Shown here piece by piece: positions 10,464 to 23,394 of a DNA stretch of 64,000 bases. The position numbers and the translations under genes are program-made. The stretch's first letter is position 1; each line of letters opens with the position of its first letter. This DNA is from Cryptomeria japonica (lineage: Eukaryota; Streptophyta; Pinopsida; Cupressales; Cupressaceae): NCBI RefSeq assembly GCF_030272615.1, contig NC_081415.1:376169392-376233391 (forward strand), written 5' to 3'. Under the pieces are notes generated by a model that saw only the letters and a list, made by a program, of their open reading frames with translations, searched no databases and had not been told where the DNA came from.

Positions 10464-11640
10464 ATGATGTCGAGACAACATTGTTTCAAAGATTAAATTA
10501 AGTCTTGATAGTGCACCTGATGGAGATAAAAATCCTGATTGTGTGCTCCCTCGGGAGATTAATCATGAAATTATTGAAAAAAAATTATAAGCGATGAATC
10601 TCATGATAATTGAAAAGGTCCTTCAATTAAATTCATTTATGAAAAATAAATAAAATTTCCCCATGTAATAGCATTAATTACCTTTCCAAATGGTAAATAT
10701 AAAATTAACCAAAAGTAATTTTAATTTCATTTGCATCCTTGTTAGCTTGTCAAGAGAATTGTCTTTGGTGAGGTGGCGAAATGGTGATCTCATTCAAGAA
10801 CCATCTATTTCAGCATGTTAGATGATATCAACAACCTCCTTCTTATGGCTATCCGATATGTACCTTATCTCAAACTTTTTTGCAACTTGTCGTACGATTT
10901 TACATTTTTTTCGGTACGTGTGAGGCTATTTTGAATTTTTTATTTTCGTCTTTTTGTTTTAATGCTTTTGTTTTGCATGTTAGCGCTTTTGCATTGGATG
11001 TTAATGCTTTTGATTTTTTTAGCACATTCGTTTGTTTTGTTCACACCTTTATGATTTATGTTAGCGCTTTTATTAAGTTAGCGCTTATGCTTTGAGTGTT
11101 CACGCATATGTTAAAAAGGGTAGCTCATGTGACTGTTTCACTCTTTTGTTCCAAAGGTTAGCGTTTTTGTGAAAAAGGTTCATGCATATGTATGTTTCAG
11201 CGCATGTGTTTAATAGAATAGCACTTTCATTAAAAAGATTAGCGCTTTTGTTTTACATGAATTTGTTTGATGTTGTTCATGTTAAAATTCATTGAGATGA
11301 TGATTGATGCATTGTGATTGATAGGTATTTGATTGATGTCTTGATTGATAGAAATTTGATAATGTTGCTTGATAGGATAAATGATTGATTGATTTGATTC
11401 GATTTGATTGATAAATTGATGGATTATCTCTAAGAAATCGATGCAGTTTCTGATGAAGAGCATCATAGAGTTTGATTGAACTCAGTGATTGATAGAAAAC
11501 CATGATTTATAGGTTTAGATTGATTTGATAGCCTAATTTGCTTCATTTGAAAAGATGTACCAATTGTTGATGTGATAGATTAGCGATCTCTTTGATTTGA
11601 TAGATACATGAGTGATGATTGATAGAGATCAAATTCTCTT
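10464..11640. other. Element B non-coding region between 3' LTR and antisense ORF
   Basis: No ORF with family support. From 10,960 to 11,255 the words TTAGCGCTTTTG, TTAGCGCTTATG and TTAGCGTTTTTG recur at irregular spacing. From 11,280 to 11,640 there is low-complexity GATTGATA sequence. This would be the upstream side of the antisense PMD ORF, so a promoter could lie here, but I see no clear one. Confidence 0.5.
10960..11255. repeat. Degenerate TTAGCGCTTTTG short repeats
   Basis: About eight imperfect copies of a 10-12 base word with core AGCGCTTTTG or AGCGCTTATG, spaced about 15-80 bases apart. The reverse-complement word CAAAAGCGCTAAC recurs in the leader of the same element (27,420-28,880). 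Confidence 0.6.
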
Positions 11641-11689
11641 GTTAAATAGGAGAAACTCGATGTTCTCTAGTGTTGGGAGAAATTCCCGT

Positions 11690-13701
11690 CCATGCACCAC
11701 TTAGTACTAGAGCTTACACAGACTGAGATTAGACACATAGATGCATGTAGATTACACCACTTGTTATATATGCTTGATATTACCCATAATAGGGGATTTT
11801 TGACTACCTTAGCAGAGAGATGACATAGCGAGCATAACACTTTCCACTTGCCCATTGGTGGCTCGAGGATGTGTACAGGATTCTTCACATCCCTATGATT
11901 GGTGAGTTAGTCCAGTATGATTTTTCAGGATCGTGGAGGGATAGAGGCTTGCAAAGCCATATTTGGTGATGAGAGAATTTCTAAAGGAGATATCTGATGG
12001 GAGGATATGATCATGTATTACGAGACTCTCCCCATGATTCTTGCAGGTTTGATTGGGGGATTCATCTGTCTAGATAGGAGATCTTGAGATTTTCCTATTG
12101 GTTGGGGTGAGAATCTTTAGAGCATGATGCAGCATTGAAATTGATATGCATGAGGTGTTTGAATGCTTGCTCATTTTTATCATGATCTTCATCAGGTTGT
12201 CTTTGATGAGAGCGCTAGTCTGTTGACAGGATGCACACTTTTACAGATCTGGTGTTGGGAGCACATTGCTATTACTCGGCCTATTCATCAAAGAGTTTGT
12301 CGTGAGAGGAAACCATATGTCTATTTATATGCAGGTATCCTTACTCAACATAAGCTGGGTAAGATGGAGTATTGGCGTTGGGCTCTAGATTCATTGGATG
12401 GTGTTATTTGGAGACCTTATATCGACTGTGAGCCATGGATGGATGATGCACGAACATTACCATATATTATGCAGAGTAGATATCTCATTGGTCAGACTCC
12501 ATACATTATTGAGTGGCAGTTGATTAGTCACATTTTGAGACAATTTGGTGTCATTCAGCACATGCCTACTGGTGTCACGATATATGCACAATGGTACAAG
12601 TATAGGCAAGATTCAGGACCATCTTTATCTTTTGAGATAGCACGTGTAGAGTTTCAGGCTACTCCTAGGGTGGCTTATGATTTGAGATTGCACATTCTAG
12701 ATCCTGGGGTTACTATAGATTATGCTCATTACATGCTTGCACACTCATTTCCTCCTATTACCGATCCAACAGACCCTCCTCCCAGCTCAGAAGATGAGGA
12801 GGATGATTCAGATGATCCCATAATTAGGAGATGAAGATGAAGATGTGAGCTTAGATCTGCTTAGGAGGTCAGAGGTGATGGAGATGAGGGACGAGATGGA
12901 GGTGGTAGGAGATCCGGATGGAGAGGAGGTCGATTGAGAGTCCATGGAGGACCTTTTGGACCGGTTGGTAGGATGGAGAGACCACTTCCCATGGGTAGGA
13001 GAGATGAGAGATGGATTGGGAGGGATATTGGGAGGGTATGTATGAGATCAGTGAGAGGGTTACCCTCTATAGGAGGAGGCAAGAGCATTGGACTAGATGG
13101 GGGTTGTGGGAGAGCCATTGATTTTGGTTAGATTCAGTTAGACCCTAGGGTTATTGTAGCTCATGGTGGAGAGGAGGAGGATCTAGAGGATCATGTTCCA
13201 CTTATTAGATGATGGGTTCTAAGATCTACTCAGGCTAAGATTCTAGGAGGTGGATAGGGAGGTGGAGATGAGGGGATTGAGGATCATGTTCCTCAGTAGG
13301 ATGTGCCAAAGCAGGATACCTTGGAGAGTCTTAGAGCACAGATAGAGACACAGGTATAAACACTCATGATAGAGAGAGATAGGGTTGTTAGGAGACAACA
13401 GGATACTCAAGATCTCCTTGATCACATTCAACAGGTTGAATCAGACACTCTCTTAGCTGATACTATTAGAGCACTAGTTCAGGTCGAGAAGGAGACATCA
13501 CACTGGTGACGATTATATGAGGATTTAGTCGCAGAGAGTCAGAGGGCATGTAGCTATCATACCACTGTGAGGATGGATACTAGCAGTAGTGGAGTCATGA
13601 GACCTCCTCAAAGGAGTGGTGATCGTGTGAGATAGGCATCTGGAGGATCTTCTTGCCCATAGCCACAGAGACAAATAGAGTCAGGTGGTAGTGGTACATG
13701 A
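11690..13701 (+). pseudogene. Antisense ORF of element B with plant mobile domain (PMD)
   Basis: The ORF reads opposite to gag-pol, between pol and the 3' LTR. An N-terminal part is recognisable despite stops: RLHHLLYMLDITHNRGFL and HSEHNTFHLPIG (11,750-11,870). The 223-residue open stretch 12,163-12,834 continues with LLQIWCWEHIAITRP, MEYWRWALDSLDGVIWRPY and WQLISHILRQFGVIQHMP. This order matches the PMD family (aminotransferase-like, plant mobile domain), which occurs in plant transposons and in host proteins such as Arabidopsis MAIN and MAIL1. An acidic stretch (EDEEDDSDD) ends the open part. A Gly/Arg-rich tail and a coil-like segment follow with many stops, ending at TGA 13,699-13,701. 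Antisense extra ORFs are known in Tat/Ogre-lineage elements. Confidence 0.75.
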
Positions 13702-15623
13702 CATACTTGACTTGATTTATATTGATGATGCACTTGTATTTTTTATCCGATATCATTATATACTTGGAATTTTTATTGTTTTATGATGATCTATATGCAG
13801 ACATGGACTCTATATGATGATGATCTTATATGCATCGATTACATGGATGATGTTATAATGATATTTTCTTTTCATGATGATGATGGTCTATATGAGGCAA
13901 TGATGAATGATTTTGATTTTTTGATTTTGATGATCATCGATGCAAATGAAAATGATTACTAACTTAAATGATGCAAATGATCTATATGGGAATGCAAATT
14001 AATGATTGATTTTATTTCTTTTTTAATGCGAAGGATGATGTAAATGCAAATGATCGATATGATATGTTTTTAATTTTTATATGTAATGCTTCCAATGATT
14101 ATGAATCTAAGTGCAAAAATGCAACTAAATGATCTTAATGAACTTCAATGATAATGCAAATAATAATGATGATACACTGCATGATTTTAAATGAAATGCA
14201 CTTAATGGAAGACAAACTAATGCAATGATTGAAATTGATGATGATTAAAATGATTCTAAAAATGAATGCACCTACAATGATCAAACACAAATTGTTTTTG
14301 TTTGTCCAAGTATACTCAATCTTTATTTATGACCATTGATTTATGAATGAAATGATATGGTTATAATGTAACTGACAATGAGTGCTTTATAATGCAACCA
14401 AATAATGAGCTAACTAAAATGATCTAGCTAAAAATGATATTGCCATTCTTCATATGCTTGTCTTGTAACAGTGCTTGATTTCATCATTGATCTTTTTAAA
14501 ATATTGTAAGAAAATACAAGCAACTTGACATAAAGTTCCAAGATGACCTGAGTATTTCTTACATGGATTTTGATATAGAAAGTTTATACAAGAAACTTGA
14601 TATAATGAATCAAGGTGACCTGAGTATTTCTTGCAAAATAGACAAGGATCATCCCCTTTCATGCATGACTTGGAATGTCCTCCTTGATCTTTTGTCGATC
14701 ATATCCTTAGACAAGTACATACCTTAATAAGAGATAAATCACAAACAACAAACAAAATAAAATAATCATGCCCCATCATAGCTTCTCTAGTCATGGACAT
14801 CCTTGAGTCGTATAGAGTACATGATTAGCAATAAAATAAAGATATAAACACTGAATCTTGTATGTCATTCACATGTTCTCATGGTCATTTAACTGATATA
14901 ATCATCTTGATGAATGATCATTGATAATTTTTCATTACTTACTAGTTGATTGTTTGTATCCTGAGGTTCACGATTTAGTTGTTATAAAAGCCCTTGATCT
15001 TCATTGCTTTGTTGCTCGTTATCTATTTCAAAATCCTAGATGTTGGTTTTTCTAAGTTTTCCGAATGTTTTGGATTTTCAAAGATTTAAAAGATCACCTT
15101 AGCAAAAGGAATTAGTATTTTGCCCCCAGTGAAAACAAAACTTTATTATGGATGTACGAATTGATCAAGATCCAAACCATGGCAAGATACAAATGCAGAT
15201 TGATTGATTTTGATAAAATCTAAGATAGTGACTATGATAAGTATGTCAAAGATTGATAATTGTTGGCAAGCTACATATTTTCTGCTAATGGTTCAGAGCA
15301 ATGGATGTGAAAGATGAAAAATGGATGAGCTAGATAGATGAAAGTGGTAGATGTGAAAGGATGGAGTGGATAGGTGCGCAAAGCGATCTCATATATGGAA
15401 GAACTCACTTTTTAGATAGCGCCTGTTTACCAGGTTTTCACTGTCTAAATTTATTGCATTTTTTCCATATTTTGATTTTTTTTCTTCTATTCTGCTATTT
15501 TATGCTTTTTAGGGATTTTCTGCTCTTCTGATTTTTACTGATTCTTCAAGACTTTATATGCTTTTTCTAGATTTTTTCTAGGACTTTATATGCTTTTTAT
15601 TGATTTTTCTAGGACTTTATATA
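13702..15623. other. Element B non-coding region between antisense ORF and pol
   Basis: No supported ORF. From 13,840 to 14,430 the sequence is dense in ATGCAAATGAT-like words and ATGATG runs. A short duplicated block sits at 14,510-14,640 (AAGAAATACAAG..CTTGACATAAAGTTCC and a diverged second copy). Patches resemble element A's equivalent spacer, including the motif at 15,419-15,441. From 15,540 to 15,625 CTAGGACTTTATATGC recurs about three times. Confidence 0.55.
15419..15441. other. Conserved motif downstream of pol, copy in B
   Basis: Identical 23-base match to 1,911-1,933 of element A, about 200 bases past the pol stop (about 110 in A). Confidence 0.6.
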
Positions 15624-16800
15624 TCAAGCATAGAATTTCTTGAGATGGATAGAATTGATAGGTTCATCAAACCAATCACCTTCAGGGGTAAATAACTTGT
15701 ATGCTCCTAATCCATATGTTGCTACTATGACAAAAGGACCTAGCCAATTTGGTTCAAATTTACCCTTATATTCTCGGTCTTGCTGATTTCTTGGATTCTC
15801 CCTTAGAACTAAATCTCCAATCTAAAAAATGTGTAGCTTGACTCTATGATTATAACTTCTTGCAATTCTTTTTTGATATACCTTCAAATGATCTATTGCA
15901 TTTTGGCGAGATTCTTGGATCAACTCAAGTTCTTGAAGTCTAGAGACTAGTTGTTCTTCTTCAAGTATAATACCTTTCAAGGAAACTCGTAGAGAAGGTA
16001 ACTCTACTTCTATTGGTAATATGGCTTCTGATCCATAGACTAAGAAATGTGGAGTTTCCCCCATTGGTGTATGGATACTGGTTTGGTATGCCCAAAGAGG
16101 AGGATTTAGCTAATTGTGCCAATCTTTTCCAGCGTTATTGATTGTTTTCTTCAAGATTTTCAAGATAGTCTTGTTTGATGCCTCAACTTGACCATTTCCT
16201 TATGGATAATATGAAGTCAAAAACCTATGTTGGATATGGAATTTCTCACATAGTTCCTTCACATCTTGATTCTTAAATGGTCATCCATTATTAGTGATAA
16301 TGGTCATAGGAACTCCATAGCGACATATTATATAATTCAAGATGAATGATGATATTTGTTTTCCTGCCACTTTTGTCAAAGGTACTGCTTCAATCCATTT
16401 AGTGAAATGTTTAGTAGAAGTCAAAATGAACTTATGTCCATTAGAGGATGAAGGATTTATCTTACCTACCAAATCAAGGCCCCATTGAGAAAATGGCCAT
16501 GATCCTGCCATAGGATACAATTCTTGTGCTAGTGCGTGGATGAGATTCCCATGGATCTAGCATTGTTTTCATTTCTTGGCATATGTGAATGAATCTCTCT
16601 CCATATTAGGCCAATATTAACCCATACGAATAAGTTTCTTAGCCAGTGTTAACCCACTTGAGTGTGTGCCACAAATACCTACATGAACTTTGTTAAGAAC
16701 TTTCTCAGATCCTTCTTGTTCAAGACATCTTAATAAAGTGCTATCTAGACCTCGCCTATATAAGGTATTAGTAATAATAGTATAGAGCGATGATTGATAG
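15624..16800 (-). pseudogene. Element B integrase, broken
   Basis: Minus-strand reading gives SQWGLDLVGKINPSSSNGHK (first Asp), VPMTIITNNG (second Asp of the usual TDNG replaced by Asn) and GNGQVEASNKTI (Glu). The C-terminal part has GDLVLRENPRN and ends at IHLKKFYA with the stop at 15,624-15,626. Stops occur near 16,280, 16,200, 16,110 and 15,820. Loss of the second catalytic Asp plus the stops means it cannot be active. Confidence 0.8.
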
Positions 16801-16883
16801 ATAAAAAAAATTATTTGATTACGGGATAGGTCAGGAGGAAAGATATTCTCTTTTAAGTACTGATAAGTTTGGTTGTATAAGGA

Positions 16884-17380
16884 TTAACTGGTTCCCAATA
16901 TATGGCAAATCATGTAGGTATGTTGGGATTGAATGGTAGGGGTTAAGATATCTTCCACCAAGAATTTGTAATGTTGTTGATTCTCCCAACTCTGCAAGAG
17001 AGATGCTATTGTATCCATTGCATCTTCTTCTTTATTCTCATTTCTTGGGATCTGAGTAAATGATACTTCTTCAAAGTGTTCCTTAAAATCTTCTACCAAC
17101 TATTTGTAGGGCATTCTCTTGTCATCTTTAGTTTGATAATCATCATTTATTTGGTTGATGATAAGTTGTGAATCACCATAGACATGTAGTTCCTTGATAT
17201 TCCATTCAATAGCCATTTTGAGACCAATAGTCAATGCTTCATATTTTGCAGTATTGTTTGTGCATGGAAATTGCAGTTAATATGATTTTGAAATTGTGAC
17301 CCTGAGGTGTGATGAACAAAATTCCTACGCCTGATCCATATTGTGTATAAAAACCATCAAAGTACAACTCCCAAAATTTT
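16884..17380 (-). pseudogene. Element B second (archaeal-type) RNase H
   Basis: Starts at YFDGFYTQYGSGVGI (about 17,365) and ends with the segment FTQIPRNENKEEDAMDTIAS (about 17,000). The layout matches element A's second RNase H. Several stops and frame changes occur in the middle, and the Glu of the NxAEYE segment is not readable in one frame. It supports assignment of B to the Tat lineage. Confidence 0.7.
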
Positions 17381-17419
17381 GTAATTATTGTCAGAATGTT
17401 TGCATCAAGAAATTCAATG

Positions 17420-18735
17420 TGAAATGATATGTCATCTTGTAAAGGTGCTTCAGCTAATTAATTAGAAATGACTTGTCCTTTGATAGCTTTTTGATAAACA
17501 CATTTTATATCAAACTCACTTAGTACCATAACCCACTTTGCCAGTCTGCCTGTCAAATTTGACTTGTTCAGCAAATACTTTAGTGGATCTATTTGTGCTA
17601 TCAGTTTCACAAAATGAGTTAGCATATAACATCACAACTTCTGAGTTACAAATACAACTACTAGGTATGTCTTCTCTATTGATGTATAATTCAATTCATA
17701 GCCAACAAGTCTTCTACTGATGTAATACACTGGTCTTTCTTTTTCTTCTTCATCATGTTGTGTTAGGAGAGCTCACAATGATACATTTGTTGCTGAGATA
17801 TAAAGTAACAATGGTTTCCCTTTGATTGGTGATACAAGTACTAGAGGATTCATGAGATATTCTTTGATTTACTTAAAATCCTCTTCACATTTCTGATCCC
17901 ATTTGAATGGAACATTCTTATGTAAAAGATGAGTGAATGGACGACATCTATCTACCAATTGAGAGACAAATCTTTTGATTGATTGCAATCTTCCTTGTAA
18001 AGAACGCAATTGAATTATGTTCCTAGGTGACTCCATTTCCATGATGGCTTTGACCTTTTATGGCTCTACTTCAATTCCATGAGATGATATAATATACCCA
18101 ATAAGTTTTCCAGGGGTTACTCCAAATGCACATTTCTTTGGGTTTAATCTTAAATGATATCTTTCAAGCCTATCAAAGATCTTTCCCAAGATGTTCAAAT
18201 GTTATTTTCTTATATGAGATTTTGCAAGTATATCATCTACATAGTCTTCCATAAATGTATGCATCATATCATGGAAAATTATTGTCATAGCTCTTTGATA
18301 AGTTGCTCCTACATTCTGCCCAAATGGCATAACATTCTAGCAGTAAGTACCCCATGCACAGGTAAATGTTGTCTTTTCTTGATCTTCAAGGGCAATTCTT
18401 ATTTGATTGTATCCTAAGAATCCATCCATTAACGAAAACATCTTATGTCCTATTCATAAGTCCACAATTATATCAATGTTGGGTAGTGGCAAATCATCTT
18501 TGGGACATGCCTTGTTCAAATCTCTGAAATTGATGTAGACTCTTATGATTTTATCTGGCTTTGACATTGGCACAATGCTTGAAACCCATTCTGGATAGGC
18601 AACAGGTCTTATAAAACCCACATATAATAGTTTCTTTAGCTCAGCTTTTACAAGGAGAGCGATGTTTGGATGCATCTTCCTTAGCTTTTGTTTAACTGGT
18701 TTTTCTTTTAGATCCACATTGAGATGATACATGAT
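17420..18735 (-). pseudogene. Element B reverse transcriptase and first RNase H
   Basis: RT begins near 18,735 with KPVKQKLRKMHPNIALLVKA and includes YINFRDLNKACPKDD. After frame breaks it shows MEDYVDDILAKS (catalytic YVDD box, about 18,240), KKCAFGVTPGKLIGYI and RSLQGRLQSIKRFVSQLVDR. RNase H follows with LYISATNVSL (the usual Asp of TDxSxGA reads Asn) and YTSIEKTYLVVVFVTQKL. Multiple stops. The gene order is the same as in element A, with closely related sequence, so A and B are sister families. Confidence 0.8.
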
Positions 18736-20214
18736 AAGATCTAGATTAAGTCCTGGAATGTCTACATAGGATCAAGCAAAATTTATATGTCTTTTCGTGA
18801 ATAATTCTATGTATTCTTTCCTATTTATCTGATAATGATGTAGCAGAATGAAGTATCTTGGGATCCTTTGGTGTGCCAATGTTTATTTCTTCTACTGGTT
18901 CTATTAGAGTACAAAATCTCTCCTAAAGATATGCAGGGAGGATGTCAAACTTTCCATCTTCTAGATCCTAAAGAGGTTTTCACCATTAGATACATCCTTT
19001 ATTTTTCCTTTTGATTGATCTAGTGTTGCCATGAAATGGTTTTCAACACTAGGTCTTCTTCCTTGTTTTATTTCAATTTTGTGACTAGAAAGTTTAGCAT
19101 TCTCTTGATTGTAAGAAACGTTGCTTGATTCTACGATGGAAGATATCTTAGGTGTTATAGGTTCGACAACATTAAGACACATGGCTAAGTCATGGTCATT
19201 GGAAAAGACATCCAATTCAGGGTTTTCTAGGTTATCCCAATCAATTAGTTCTGGATGAAGAAGGGGTAAGTCATAGTCATCATCATTGTTAGGTTCTTCA
19301 AGGTTCATGACATAATAGTCATAATTTGGAGTAGAGTAAGAAATGTCATAGATAGAATGATCTTGAGGATAGTCTCTCCCAAGTGTTCTCCAATCAGTTC
19401 TAACAAAATCAGTATTAGTATTTTGTAGTTCACACTCAAGTGGCTCTTTATCTGACATTTGTCCCTTAAACGAAAAAAAAATATATCAACACACACATCT
19501 TTGTTACTGCAAGTTCCTTCTTGATTAATTTCAATAGATTCATTTGTATTTTGAAGTTGACATACTTGTGTACATGATATAGAGGATTCTTTTGCTAGCT
19601 TTTGTCTTCTCTCTAACTCAACTTCTTCTGGACTAATAGTCAATCCTACTTGAATATCTCTTAGTTCTTCTATGGTTCTTCCATACCTTGGTACATCTTG
19701 CTCCTCATTTTATAGAATTCTGATATTTCTTGATGCTTGATCCATATCTGTTTGTCCTTCTTGTGGCATTACTTCTTGGTATTTTTCATCCTCTTTCTTT
19801 TGTTGTCTTATATATGCCTCTTTTCTCTGGATTCTAAGTTCTTCTTGTCTTCTTTCTAACTCTATCTTTTGTTTTGTAAAAAACAAGTCTTCATTTGTGA
19901 TAGCTTCTTTCTGTTCATTCTTTTCTTCACTTGATACACTAGATGATACATCTGGACCCCATTCATATTCATTTGAATCTATCTTTGAACCATTGTCTAG
20001 GATTACACCACTGTACCATACAGGAATATTACATGGTGCAAATAGTTCTCTGATTTTTGTCATCTTTGCTTTTACTACGTCTGGAATATCTTGTTCAGAT
20101 TTAGCATTTTATCGTATTCCTTGAACTTGTTTACAAGATTCTTCTTCATGTTTCTCATGTTCTTCTTGTTTTTTCTTATTGGCTACTATTTCTACTACTT
20201 GATGTAGCTTTTCT
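18736..20214 (-). pseudogene. Element B linker between G-patch and RT
   Basis: Fragments (18,961-19,458; 19,305-19,643; 19,710-20,063) give acidic, Glu/Asn-rich protein without a domain I know. Segments such as KIRELFAPCNIP and SNEYEWGPD match element A's linker. One fragment is rich in Glu, Arg and Gln (ELERRQEELRIQRKEAYIRQ), a likely charged helix or coiled coil. Stops are frequent. Confidence 0.65.
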
Positions 20215-20660
20215 TGCCATTTCTCTTCTTTAGAGACTGATTTCTTTCTCCACTTTGACTGTTGATAATTATGTTGCTTTTGATTTGATTTTAGATATCC
20301 AAGTCCTGATTTATCTTCTTTAGATTGTGAGTGAGGAAAAATAGGTTTTGAAATACCTTGATGTCACTTACCAATTGGTCATTTTCCTCCATATCCCATT
20401 TTTTGTATGATCTTATAACCATTGCCATATTGCTCTATGGGAATATTGACTTCTGTAGCTATTACTATAGTTTCATTTTCATCTTTGTACAACCAACCAA
20501 GAATGTCCTTGTCTTCAGTTTCTTCTGCAAGTGTTCTAGCTCTAACAAATGCTCCATTAAACATTTCTTTTGATTTTTTTGAGATCCGAGGTTGGATATT
20601 TGTAGGCTTTCCATATGATTTAGGTGAAAGTGGAAAACTATGCAAAGAATATTTTCCCAT
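20215..20660 (-). pseudogene. Element B G-patch domain
   Basis: The reading PIEQYGNGYKIIQKMGYGGK is followed after a stop by GKxHQGISKPIF and, after a spacer, SGLGYLKS, then the basic SKWRKKS. This matches element A's G-patch in sequence and place. Confidence 0.7.
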
Positions 20661-20927
20661 TCCTTCATCATTTAATTTGAGCTTCTTCTCGAAGGTTTCC
20701 CATAACTTTTCTTGAATTTATTTGGTAGGATATACTAATTCTCTGTTATGTGGAACTCTTGTATCTTGTGTTGGCTTCAGATTATTGTACTATTGTCTAG
20801 AGTCTACAATTATAGTGACCTCTTGTCCCTCATTAGGAAACTGTAATAACCCAACATAATTCATCCAACAAAAATTGAGTATATATTTTTTTTTTTCTAT
20901 TTATGTTTTATTCAATTGCATACTCTG

Positions 20928-21085
20928 GGCATCCATCCAAATAGGATTGGGCATTCATCCATTCGGGATGAGCTTCTAACCATATGGGTTAGGCAATTTT
21001 CCATACGGGACGTAAATTCCATCTATCCAATACGGGTTAGGCATCTACCCATACGGGGTAGGCATCCATCCAAACGGGATAGGAG
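20928..21085. repeat. Tandem ~27-bp repeats in insertion I
   Basis: Five or six imperfect copies of a unit like GGGCATCCATCCAAACGGGA and GGGTTAGGCATCTACCCATA, 25-32 bases long. Confidence 0.7.
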
Positions 21086-22559
21086 ATGCTCTGGCCAGAG
21101 ACTTAGACTCATCGGGACCATTCGGGTCCTGAGCCACTCACTAAGTACTACATTCTTCTAACAAGAATGCACCGAGGTCGCCGTCCTTAGGAGTAATAAG
21201 AAAATAATACAAGCTTGAATTCCGCCTCAGAATTTGGCTTAAAGCCTCGGGAAGTCAAGCGAATCCATACGGGATTCCTTCCGAGTATGCATTGAATTAA
21301 GTTTGATTATCTGATCTTTCAATTAGGATTCTTACTCAACCAAGCCTAGACCCCACCCACGAACGCCTGAGTACGAGGGACAACTCCGTCCCAAGACTGC
21401 CTACATACCCGCTTCGGCACGGGATCAAGGCGTAAAGTATGTAGTTCTATTTTCTAATCTATGGTTTGATGTAAACTGATTTGTGGGTACGCAACCCTTT
21501 CTAGGGTCAGTGTCCCAGACAGTTTCTCTGCGGTTGCTACCCACGAAGGTAGCGCTTAAGCGAAGGCTCAAGATGGCCTATTGCTTGTGGCCTAAACAAA
21601 ATAACTAGAACCTAATACTTATCATGAGCGTCACCCAATTGCAAATCACCAATATCCCTTTGAGGTGAATAAACAATTAAATAATTAAAGTAAATTTCAC
21701 GAGAGCTCTTAACTTGACCATCCCTAAGAGGGGTTTACTATGGTTTATCTCAACGGATGTGGAATTCATTTAAAAGTTATCTTATTAAATTATCGATCCA
21801 AGAGGGATTACCCGCCCCTTGGATTTTAACTTCCAAATGTCCCTTATTGCTCCCTGACGATTTATAGGGATGATGCCACAGACGTCGTTAATGCAGCTTT
21901 ATTAGGCGTTAAGTGCAGTAGTTCAACACGACGGCATTACCCGTAAGCGTGACCCAGAGGCACCATATATACCGAACGCTGCTAGTTTTGGTTTTCCAAC
22001 TTCCTTTATTTAGTTTTCTAACTACGAATAACAAAATGAAAGTGTAAATAATGGAAGTAACTACTTGAAGTGTAATTTGCATACAAATGAAACTTGCATA
22101 ATAGTAATTGCATGAGAGATATAGTAATTCGCATGCTATGAACGAAAGCAATTAATCCATGATGTAAGATGACTTAGCAAGTCCCAAATGACGATTAAAT
22201 CTAAATATTTATAATAAGGTAAGTTAATCTCCAAGGACCAATCAAGTGTCCCAATGATTTCTTAATTTTTAGAAGAATATAGTCTACAATTTTAAAGTCT
22301 ATTAGGGATAGTTTAATTACAATCTTGCTACACATTAATCCCATTCTTAATTGAAAGTCAATATCCTTAAATTTACACTAAGGAGAAAAAAAAATCATCA
22401 TATCCTAAATGTCATTATTATCAACTTTTAAAAAAATTAACTAAATGGTAATTAACTTAGATTATCATTTTTTTTTAAAGAAAACAAATTAAACTTCAAT
22501 TTTCGAAATACTAAAAAAAAAAAATTTTAAAATTTAATGGCAAAGGCTTGCATTTGTTT

Positions 22560-22745
22560 ATGATAATAAGGAGGGCTGCGGGGTGGGGACCACGGGTCCC
22601 ATCACCCCTACGGCCCTGCATGCGCAGGTCCGCAGGGATGAGGGGATGTCGTGGGCCCCCACCGTACCCCTGCGACGGTTTATTGAAACCGTCCATGCAA
22701 ACAGCGACCCAAGCACGTGGAAAGTCGTGCGTTACGGAGGCATAA
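22560..22745. other. GC-rich island in insertion I
   Basis: A markedly GC-rich stretch inside otherwise AT-rich DNA. A comparable island sits in insertion H at 35,150-35,365 in a similar relative position. No gene is supported, although short ORFs cross it on both strands. Confidence 0.6.
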
Positions 22746-22789
22746 GGAGATTTTTCTACGTTCGATGGGGTTTTCTTGCTTTTGGGTTT

Positions 22790-22900
22790 TTTATTTATAT
22801 ATGTATATATATATATATATAAGTACATAAATGTTATAATGCATATATTTATATATATATATATATATATATATAAGTACATAAATGTTATAATATTATT
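22790..22900. repeat. (TA)n tracts with duplicated TATAAGTACATAAATGTTAT
   Basis: Two (TA)n runs are each followed by the same ~20-base word, making a direct repeat of about 35 bases. TATATAA-like words could serve as a TATA box, but this is not shown. Confidence 0.65.
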
Positions 22901-23049
22901 ATTATCATTTTTTTTTTATACAGGAGTATTATAATTATTTTTAATGAGTTATTGAAGATTACTCAGAGCAGGGTAATAATAGGTAATTAACAATGTTTGT
23001 AGATTAATTTTCAGGAAATAAATGAAGCAGTAACCAGAGGGATTTTTTT

Positions 23050-23370
23050 TTCCATTTCCTTTGTTTTCTACACAGGGAAATTCATTCACAGAGAAAGAAA
23101 TAGATTATTTCACACAGAGAAATTCTTTCACAGGAAAAGGAATGGTTTATTTCTTTTCTTTTTCACACAGGGAAATTCTTTCACAGAGGAAGAAATAGAT
23201 TATTTCTTTTGTTTCTTTTCTTTTGTTCTCTACACAGGGAAATTCATTCACAGAGAAAGGAATTCATTTCTTTACACAGGGAAAATTCATTCACAGAGAG
23301 GGGAGATTTATTTATACACACAGGGAGATTTGTCTACAGAGAAAATTGTTTGTACACACAGGGAGATCTT
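23050..23370. repeat. Tandem repeats with CACAGGGAAATTCATTCACA unit
   Basis: Six or seven imperfect copies of a unit with ACACAGGGAAATTC and TTCACAGAGAAAG, period about 40-70 bases. Confidence 0.75.
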
Positions 23371-23394
23371 ATTTTTATCAAAATAAACTGAAGA

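Noticed and set aside
22511..22882. Open frames over the GC island and (TA)n tracts of insertion I
   Set aside because: Low-complexity Tyr/Ile runs from TATATA repeats and overlapping frames on the other strand; inside a non-coding LTR-like unit.
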